DNA of 64,000 nt from Purpureocillium takamizusanense (Eukaryota; Ascomycota; Sordariomycetes; Hypocreales; Ophiocordycipitaceae): NCBI RefSeq assembly GCF_022605165.1, contig NC_063069.1, positions 1,798,001 to 1,862,000 of the forward strand, read 5' to 3'. Of this stretch, positions 56,522 to 64,000 are shown piece after piece. Under the pieces are notes generated by a model. The model was not told the origin of the DNA and did no database searches. It saw only the letters and a program-made list of their open reading frames with translations. The number at the start of each line of letters is the position of its first letter. Positions within the stretch are counted from its first letter, which is position 1. The position numbers were made by a program, and so were the translations under genes.

Positions 56522-57217
56522 GGTTTATTAGTCGGTCCTGACTGGAGCGCTATCTCTTGTGTACCGAATTCTGTGCGGTCATGGCCAGGTCCCGCCTCGC
56601 AACCGATGCTTGGACCGCATCAAGATGCAGCGTGAAGCACTTATATGACGGCTCGGTGCACCTCAACTGACGTGAACTATATTGCGCTAGAATAAATGCC
56701 AGGTGAAATACCCGACGGAAGTAAGCCTGGGAGCTGAGATGTATGCCAGCACCCATCGTGCCTCGTGCGGACTGAACGGGTGGGACAGAGATGTCGATGA
56801 CATTGAGGACTAGAGGTGAGAACCCCGCTCAGCAGCTCTTTCCGGGTGAAGGCGGATGGGACATGATCGACAGCCGGCGAGCCGTCGCCAAATACATCAG
56901 TGACGCCCTTCCGTTATTGGAAATACGGCAGATCCGCGACGCACAGATGGCCGCTACAACGTTGCAACTTGCCGACTTGTGCTACTACCCCGCGATGTTT
57001 TGCCTAGCACTTTTGCTTTCTCGGCAATTGCCTCTTTACATTCCCTCATGTATATTGTACTTTGAAGTGACTACTAGTTATATACACAAAAGCGATTGCC
57101 GCGATAGCAATTGCCGTCGAGCGTTCCCATCGGATGAGTGTAAGCTTTGCCGCTGGCTGATTGCCTTTAGTGTCGTCCCCGTCATCACGATTCATCTAGG
57201 CTTTTCGGACTTGCGAC
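56522..57217. other. intergenic between GH79 and gamma-glutamyltranspeptidase
   Basis: Promoter of the GH79 gene and 3' region of the transpeptidase. A TATATAA-like stretch lies near 56640 on the minus strand, about 120 bp upstream of the GH79 ATG. A 206-codon plus-strand frame at 56791 overlaps the end of the transpeptidase and is rejected. Confidence 0.45.
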
Positions 57218-58979
57218 TCATACTGCGTATCCTCCTGAAGCATACTGGCGCGGCTCGCCTGCAGCCTCAAAAGTACCGTTTGGCAACATGCGCAGCCCCT
57301 GCGCGGTGCTCTGCCCGGGCGCAACCCACGTCACATTATGGCCAAGCGCCTTCATGTACGCGACAGTCGAATTATCGTAGGCGTACTCGAACGACACGAG
57401 ATCCGGGCTGAGCTGGTCGTGCAGCCGCGGCTCGGCCAGCGCCTTGGCGATTGTCATGTTCTGGTCAAGCACATGGTGCACGTTTTGGATTGTCGAAGTG
57501 GTGATGCGGCTACCTCCTGCGGCCCCGACTGAGAGGTATAGCTTGCCGTTCTTTTCTACGATGACGGGCGAGATGGACGAGAGCGGGCGCTTTCCGGGGC
57601 GCACAAAGTTGGCGGGGCTGGGGATGTACCCGAAGCTGTTGCTCTCGCCGGGGATGCTAAAGTCGTTCATTTCGTTGTTCATGATGACGCCCGTCTCCGG
57701 CACCATGAGTTGCGAGCCGAAGAGCAGGTTGACCGTCGTCGTCATGCTGATGGAGAAGCCACTCGCGTCGGCCGCCACGATGTGTGACGTGCCGGGCGTC
57801 TCGAGCGACTCAAGGCCCTTGGGATCGTAGTAGGACACATTCTGCGTCCGCACGTCGGAAATCTTGGAGCGGATGGTGGCGCCCGTCTCGGCGGAAATCA
57901 TGTTCTTCGTGTAGTTGGCCATGCCGTCTACGAAGGACGGATCACCCATCTCGGTGCGCTGGCCGTACGCCCACCGAATGGCCTCGTCGAGCCGATGCGT
58001 CGTAAGGTTGATGTGCGCGGAGTCTCCGAAGCCATCGTAGCCGCTGACCGTGTTGAGCGCGCTGAGCGCGACGACGCCGCTTGAAGGGGCGTTTGTGCTC
58101 GTCAGTTTGTATCCGCGATATTTGATTTGCACGGGCTCTCGCAGAGCGACTGTGTAGTTCTTGAGGTCGTCCATGGTCATTGTGCCGTTTGCTTTCTTCA
58201 AGGCGGCAATGGTAGCCCTCGCGATCGGGCCGGTGTAAAAGGCGTCTGCGCCGTGCTGGGCAATCGTCTCCAGGGTGTCGGCGTAACGCTTGCGCGTCAT
58301 GGTCTCGCCGAGCTGGACGAGGTGGCCGTTCGGGGCAAAGTCGATGGCCCACGTCGGGTCCTCGGTGAGGAACTTGTTGTTCGGCGTCACATTGTTCATA
58401 TACTTGACGAGGTCCTGCGTGACGGCGAAACCGTGCCTCGCGAGCTTGATAGATGGACGGATGACCTCTGCCCACCTCAACTTTCCGTATTTCTTGTGCA
58501 CGTACTCGGTGGCTCTGAGCTCTCCAGGGACGCCGCTGAGTGCGATCGTCAGTGTCAACCGGCCATTACAGGGAGCAAATATGAAGAGCGTACCTCGCAA
58601 GCCCGCCCAGGATGCTGGCCTGAACGTTGTTCTTGTACATGTCCTCGTACGCCGCCGCCGGCGCGGTTTCGCGAAAGTCGACAAACTCGTACGTTCCGTT
58701 GCTGGTCCTGAGCAACATGAAGCCGCCGCCACCGATCCCGCTGTGGTACATGGCGACTGTGCCGATGCAGAAGACGGTCCCGACCGCGGCGTCGACCGCG
58801 TTGCCGCCATCCTCGAGGAGCCTGGTTCCAATTCTACTACAGATTCCAGCCTCGGAAGCTACCGCGCCGAGCTTGGGGACTTTGCCGTCTGGATTGACTG
58901 GTGTAGAACACACCCCAGGCAGAAAGCTGGAGAGGACCAGCAGCGTCGGCGCCGCAGCCTTTGCCTGGATGCGTACCAT
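57218..58979 (-). CDS. gamma-glutamyltranspeptidase (secreted or vacuolar)
   Basis: Hydrolyses or transfers the gamma-glutamyl group of glutathione and its conjugates. Two exons (58594-58979 and 57218-58535; 58-nt intron) give 567 residues. The start at 58979 yields a signal peptide (KAAAPTLLVLSSFLPGVCS). Family blocks are GNAVDAAVGTVFCIG and GIGGGGFMLLR in the large subunit, with FRETAPAAA contributing a substrate-binding arginine. The autoprocessing site is GTSHIVAADASG with nucleophilic Thr378, which becomes the N-terminus of the small subunit. Then come NNEMNDFS, RPLSSISPVIV and GAAGGSRI of the active site. Self-cleavage would give subunits of roughly 377 and 190 residues. It probably supports glutathione use as a sulfur and nitrogen source. 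It is not linked to a gliotoxin-type cluster: no NRPS or other cluster genes are nearby. Confidence 0.95.
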
Positions 58980-59057
58980 TGCGCTGGGGTTTCGGGCAGG
59001 CTTGTCGCTGGCGCAATTGGAATAGATGACCTCGAGGTCTGCGGATCTCAAGAGGGC

Positions 59058-59113
59058 TTTGGGAGGGAAGCCGGGTCGTAAGGGATTTGGGAGGGAAGCC
59101 AGGTCGTAAGGAA
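59058..59113. repeat. 28-bp tandem duplication, two copies
   Basis: Two adjacent copies of TTTGGGAGGGAAGCC(G/A)GGTCG-type sequence, 28 bp each, with one internal mismatch, just upstream of the transpeptidase start (80-135 bp). It lies in the transpeptidase promoter or leader. Confidence 0.9.
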
Positions 59114-62100
59114 GGCTGGCTACTTCATATTACGGGGAATACGAGCTCGAACTTCTTTACTTTGCGGTCGAAAGGAAGCTTGGACGCCGACTTGACAGGG
59201 AACCCGTGCAGCATCGTCTCAATCGATGTCCGTGGCTGTTGCCCAGCTTCAAGGATGGAAGCTGCCGTGAGCCGCCATCGGCAACAGCGCCATTGGTGCA
59301 GATATCCAGAGGCGGGGATCCCGCAGGCTGTCGGTCGCTCTCAGCTTCCCTGGTCGGTATAACGTCGTGGGATCGGCAATTTTGTGCCTCGAATTGGCGT
59401 CACTATCGCGAGTCGCATGGAAGTGGGGAGGAGCAATGACGAATTCGCCCAGGCCAGACTTGGTCCTGTTGGCAGATCCTGTGAATATGAATAGCCCCAT
59501 CGGAACTGAGTGTTTTGCTCCAGTCCAGCCTGCACAGTCCACCCTCAACTCCGTGCGTGTTGGATGCACTTTTTCTAGAAAAAAAGTGTCCCTAGTTCCC
59601 AACGGTTTGTTGTGTCTGGACCATATCCGTCCGCTGTCAGCCGTGTCTGAAACTCGTTCGGAATGTGACCAAGCCCGGCAACGAATGCGCTGATGGCTGC
59701 TTTGTTCTCCGCCTTGGGCCGCTGGCGCGCCGTGCTGACGGCCCAGACCAGAGTAAAACCCTGATGTTCATTGGTAAGCTTGAAGTTGAGACGAGGCTCA
59801 TGTTGTGCGAGCACATGTTCACCGACCATGCCATCGATGATACTAGAATGAAGACCCTGCAAGGCCTTTATGAACAGGCTGCGGAAGATAGTGGAAATAC
59901 GTCACGACTGGGGGATTCCTTTCCAGTTGAGTCGTAGAGTAGACTATGCACGAAGTAATCACCGCACAGTGGCTTATTGGACCCTTCATGTTGGGCAGAT
60001 ATGATGTGCGGCAGACAACATGGAACCCACCGGACTGCAGCGTTGGAGTTTGACACAGATGACAGAGTATATTTTCTCGAGACCCAGTTTCACAAATCGC
60101 AAACCGGCGTCGCTGGCCAAAAATACATTGTGGCGGCCCATGCACCCGTCCCAAGGAGTTTGGACCCTATACAGTACTAGAATTGCGCCATGGTTGGCCA
60201 GGATCGCGAGAACATCTACAATCGGAGGCAACCGCCCGGCACGGTCGGCCGACACATCTGACCTGAAACCTGCGTCTGCTCACTGCATCACAAAAGCCAG
60301 TGGTGATTTACTGCAACGACAAGTATAATGTTGAACGCAGATGACATCGGATCTTCTGACTACTCTGCTGCATCCCATAATGCGATGCGGAGGATGCCGC
60401 TGATTCAGTGACCAGCGACCAGCTGCCAGCGCCGACAGCGGTCAAGCAATGAAGGAAGCAACTCTCGCTGGCCAGTATGCTGCTGAACCAAACCGCACCG
60501 TCCACCGAGAGTTTGTGCCGACCGGAGTAATCCAGGCGTGCGAATCGCATCAAGAGCGCTCATGCCGCAACGGAGAGGAAAGGCCTCCGTTGACAAGATG
60601 CGCGACGCGCATCCAAATGTAGTAGGAACGCGGTTGTAACGCGTGCCTTTGCCGCCTGCATGCCTGCTTGCCCGGAAGACCCAAAATTGAAGCTACTGTA
60701 TGCGGTCTCCCGTTGAAGCGGGACAATTACCTCTTCGCGTCATTGAGTCGGAGGAGTGACCTGCACTTGGCCAGAAAGGGAGTCGAAATATTGAATCATC
60801 AACGAAAAGACATCGCGTCAACATTGGAGTTCTACATGTACCGTATTCGTGTTGCGTTCGAGACATACTAAACGTGCGGCTTGCACGCCCCGCATTGGTT
60901 TGAGAATATGCAGTGGCTTGCAGAATCAGGAAGGGCCTGACGGACGCTGGACTAGAAAGAGATTAACATGTAGAAGCTAAGTTGAGTTCGACTAATGCAC
61001 ATGTGTGCTGTTCCTTGCATGGCTCCATAGGCCATGACCGTGTCGATACGAGGTAGCCATTGTTTTGATGGGGATGGCACGAAAACATTTGAACCACAAC
61101 TTCGGACCTTGTATTGTAGGTATACGTGTCGTGTTCTATGCAATGGTAAATGCAACTATCTTGAAACAATACTAGCCAAAGTGAGCCGGAAAGCGGTTCA
61201 TTACTGTTATCTGGGGGGTCAGTCTTGGTGTGTCTGCTGTGTTCCACGGCAAGTTTGTAGACATGACGTGGACCATTCCGGTGACTAGATAGTTGAGATG
61301 CATCGCTGAATTACTCTGGGCATATTTGATGGACTATACGTTAGGGAACGTATGGCCTCGAGTACTATGTCCTTGATTGATTGAAGCTACAACATTGACA
61401 ACAACAGGAAGAGTCCAAGAACCGACAACAGCACTTAAAATTCCCCTCACTGATCAGCGTAAAAAGTGTCATTCGCCGTTGTCAGAGCCTCGCGCTACGT
61501 GCTTCTGCGGGATGTTTCGACACTGCATACATCCCCTACTCCACCCCCCCAAAAATGATCGTGCTTATACTGGCAAAGCCACCTGATCGGTTGAATTATG
61601 ATGTCAAAGGACCTGCATGTTGAGGTTGCCGTCTATCTCAAGGCGGTCAGTTAACGATGATGTGACAAATACTAGGCTACCTTCGCGCACGGAGATCAAA
61701 TTTCATGTTGTGCGCGAACGGCCAGGTAGTCGGGAGTTTCCCTACCAGTCCTTTGTATATCGGCCCAGACATGGAGCTTATCGAGGTCCGTCGGGACCTT
61801 CTCTCAGAAATCCAAGCCAGGTGCTGGTTGGTGCCATGTGGGTGTGGGTGGTCGCTGGCAAGGTAGAGGTGATCTTGGGACGTCGTGAAGGGCAGTGCTG
61901 TTCGTCACTGGCACTGATGCCAGTGAGAACTAAAGATAAAACCAGCCAGTTGCAAAGCATTTCGCAGGACACGGATGGGAAAGCGTTGGATCAATACAAG
62001 AGACTTGACGGGATGAGACTTTTGATCTGAATGATATTCGGGGAACTCGTCAGAGGTGCGGGCGCACGGGTTCTAGCAGCTCTTATACATTCCATGAAAG

Positions 62101-62933
62101 TACTCAGATCAGCCGTATTACTTCAAATGGAAAGGCATACCCCCAGGGGTAAAGCCATCTCGCGGGTACTGGACCGGGCCAGCTGACATACTTCCGAGGT
62201 GGCATGCAGGCCGTAGCAACTCAACGCCATGCTAATGTGCGCAAGAAGTTATTCGCACACACGCGTCAGCCCTCAGCATTGAAACGCGTGTACAATTATT
62301 AAGGTGACCTTCTGATGGGTGGAAAACCACAGCAGGTCAGCCGGTTTCCCGATGAAGGAAAGGGTCTTGCAAGTTGCAGTATGCCTGTGCTTCAACGTAT
62401 CATTGAGTCCCATGCTCCCAGCCACCACTGCCCTGGGTGAGGCAAGCTTCAGCGATGCATCTGCGGGAATCTGAAACACACAGATGCATGAGGATTAACT
62501 CTCTCAAGAGTCTCTACATCATTTGGCTCCAGTTCTCCGAAGGAGGACCCGGGGCTGGGAAGCATGCAGGAGTGCTTCCCCCCGCGATGATCTCCTGATA
62601 CAGTTCCGCCCCGTCCTTGCCGACGATGTACTTGCTTCTCGATAATGTACTTCGGATAACCCGTATCAATGAAACCTTCTGCATCAACTGACAGCGCGAA
62701 GCCGTAATGTGGGGAGACTATCCGTTTGGAGTATTATAGTTGGCCCTTGCTGTATGCGAATGCCGGGACAGAAGCCACAATCGCGCGACCATTTGTATCA
62801 AGTTTGAACTTAATGTACGTGAAAAATTGATACAGATGTGAGAATCACCATCTTCAAGTTTCCCCTCACATTTGTAGTTACTGCAACGCGTCTATTTGCT
62901 CCGAGACGCGATCATCCCGGATGGCTCACCGTG

Positions 62934-62940
62934 TATAAAT
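62934..62940 (+). promoter_or_regulatory. TATA box candidate TATAAAT
   Basis: Lies 138 bp upstream of the ATG of the repeat protein gene, a usual distance in filamentous fungi. A second TATAAAA is at 63034 but is too close to the start. Confidence 0.5.
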
Positions 62941-63077
62941 GGGAGGGAGATGCCCGATAGCAAATGCTCCTCCTTCTGGTTCCGAGCTGTAACAGTGAAG
63001 TGCCATAGCAATTCCATTACTCTTATCGATCATTATAAAATCTTTTCAATAATCTGTCGCCTGGAGTGTACTCTGAG

Positions 63078-64000
63078 ATGGGGACGGCCAGTTATCGCGT
63101 CTTGGCCACGGCCCTCTTCGCCGCCTGTGGAAGTGTCGCTCGCGTGGTCAACGCGGACAAGGAAGCCATTTGCCCAGCTCCCGCGACCCTCTACATTCAG
63201 CATGCTGAGGCAGTGTCCGTGACACCTGTTCTTATCTCGGCCTGGTTCCCTGAGAAGACCAACATCGTGATCGATGAACAGGTCACTGTGCCGGTCACCA
63301 ATGTCCCCTCGGCTTTCTCTACGGTTGTGACAAAGACCAAGATCGCCAGAAGCGTGGTCATGAGGTATGTTTCCTTTGCTCGACTTGATGAAATGTAACC
63401 TAAAGCGGGACAGACCTGGGTTCTCTACCGACTTGCACAGTGTGCCGACTCATACTGCGCCAGGCGGTACTCACAACCCACCTACCTGCGGCTGTCCGTC
63501 TCATACTTCAGGAACTCCGAGCTCTTCTGGTCGCGTCCCGCCCGGGAAGACGAGTACGACGGCTTCGTCTCGACGCAGTCACACAACTTCCAGGCACACA
63601 TGGTCTAGCCGATCCCCGTCGTCTCACTCGCACACAAAGCCAGGCACGACCACTGCGAAGCCGCCGCACACTCGGAGCAGCACCCACAGCCAGCCGCCAC
63701 CTGCGCCGACTCAGTCGAGTCACTCCAAGAGCCATCCGGGAAGCACTCGGTCGTCCCGAACCAAGACAGCCCCTCCGAACAGCTCATCGACGTCAAGTAA
63801 GAGCCACACAAGGCCCCCACCTGTACCTACCCATTCGAGCAGCACAAAGAGCCATCCCGGAAGCACTCATTCGCCAACAAGCAAGACGCGGTCCTCGTCA
63901 ACTTCACGTACATGGAGCAAAACCCACAGCCCTCCGCCTGCTCCCACCCGTCCAAGCTCTACGAGAAGTCATCCGGGAAGCACGCAATCCTCGGCGACTG
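63078..64000 (+). CDS. secreted Ser/Thr/Pro-rich repeat protein (3' end cut)
   Basis: Likely an extracellular or cell-wall protein. Exon 1 is 63078-63364 and exon 2 starts at 63441 after a 76-nt intron, then stays open to the window end. The N-terminus MGTASYRVLATALFAACGSVARVVNA is a signal peptide, followed by a short ordered part (ICPAPATLYIQHAEAVSV, AWFPEKTNIVIDEQVTVPV). From about residue 100 the protein consists of Ser/Thr/Pro/His repeats: the unit (S/T)(K/R)SHPGST recurs three times with a spacing of about 40 residues, each time preceded by a THSQPPPAPT- or PPPVPT-like stretch. Dense Ser/Thr implies heavy O-mannosylation; a GPI anchor or wall attachment, if any, would be beyond the window. 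I do not recognise a named family. The ATG was chosen over an in-frame upstream GTG because it begins the signal peptide. Confidence 0.78.

Larger units (their letters stand above)
58980..63077. other. 4.1-kb gene-poor region
   Basis: No gene I can support. Open frames are short (under 140 codons) and lack motifs; base composition is closer to 50% GC than the coding parts. A 28-bp direct tandem repeat sits at 59058-59113. Near 59570-59590 is an A-rich tract, and palindromic ATGTAC-type sequence occurs repeatedly. It might hold a decayed transposon, but no terminal repeats or transposase motifs were found. Confidence 0.4.

Noticed and set aside
56791..57411. 206-codon plus-strand frame
   Set aside because: Overlaps the end of the gamma-glutamyltranspeptidase and has no motif; a hydrophobic patch in the middle is not enough.
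5498..62889. Other ACGCGT hexamers (for example near 5498, 11261, 22343, 51339, 60637, 62885)
   Set aside because: About 20 are expected by chance in a window of this size and composition; none of these has a favourable promoter position before a cell-cycle gene.
58980..63077. Possible decayed transposon in the gene-poor block
   Set aside because: No terminal repeats, target duplications, reverse-transcriptase or transposase motifs could be found by eye; a repeat library search would decide.
1..64000. CRISPR array, rRNA or tRNA genes, secondary-metabolite backbone genes
   Set aside because: No regularly spaced repeats with unique spacers, no recognisable tRNA A/B box pairs, and no PKS, NRPS or terpene synthase motifs in any frame; a eukaryotic window is not expected to have CRISPR.

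Overview
This is a window of a filamentous ascomycete nuclear genome (Pezizomycotina). It is most likely a Sordariomycete and plausibly one of the Hypocreales, but the genus cannot be read from the sequence. The reasons are GC-rich coding sequence, introns of 50-120 nt with GTAAGT/GTATGT donors and CTAAC branch points, and fungus-specific families (Zn2Cys6 factor, sedolisin, GH79, Whi5-like, F-box/LRR). I reconstructed 21 protein genes, two of them cut by the window ends and one broken by a frameshift. Most splice junctions were checked by reading frame across the join.

Layout. 0-6 kb: an NCS1 nucleobase permease (5' cut) followed on the same strand by a Zn2Cys6 activator of DAL81/TamA type. 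6.58-6.97 kb: a 385-bp non-autonomous hAT element with its 8-bp target duplication. 8-10.7 kb: a small serine/asparagine-rich protein and a secreted A1 aspartic protease. 12.4-15 kb: a protein of unknown function convergent, 9 bp apart, with a PLP lyase resembling Egt2 of ergothioneine synthesis. 16.3-22.1 kb: an Hst3/Hst4-type sirtuin and a secreted sedolisin. 24.7-26.7 kb: a cysteine-synthase-like PLP domain fused to a rhodanese domain. 31-35 kb: a low-complexity disordered protein and a Whi5-type G1/S repressor. 36.8-45.2 kb: Rqt4/TRIP4-like zinc-finger protein, mitochondrial malate dehydrogenase, P5A ATPase Spf1. 45.9-49.4 kb: two tandem F-box-type paralogs, the first frameshifted. 49.6-52.2 kb: a TPMT-like methyltransferase divergent from thymidylate synthase. 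52.5-59 kb: MFS transporter, GH79 glucuronidase, gamma-glutamyltranspeptidase. 63.1 kb to the end: a secreted Ser/Pro/Thr repeat protein, cut at the 3' side.

Housekeeping genes (mdh, spf1, rqt4, whi5, thymidylate synthase) alternate with secreted hydrolases and transporters, as is usual for soil, plant- or insect-associated moulds. Gene-poor stretches at 22.1-24.7, 26.7-31.1 and 59-63.1 kb carry no gene I can support. No secondary-metabolite backbone gene, tRNA, rRNA or CRISPR array was seen.

The points most worth following are the PLP-rhodanese fusion with a 51-nt in-frame intron, the clean hAT element, the frameshifted F-box copy, and the sirtuin with two long disordered insertions. Several sulfur-related enzymes (Egt2-like lyase, PLP-rhodanese, thiol-type methyltransferase, gamma-glutamyltranspeptidase) are scattered through the window but do not form a cluster.
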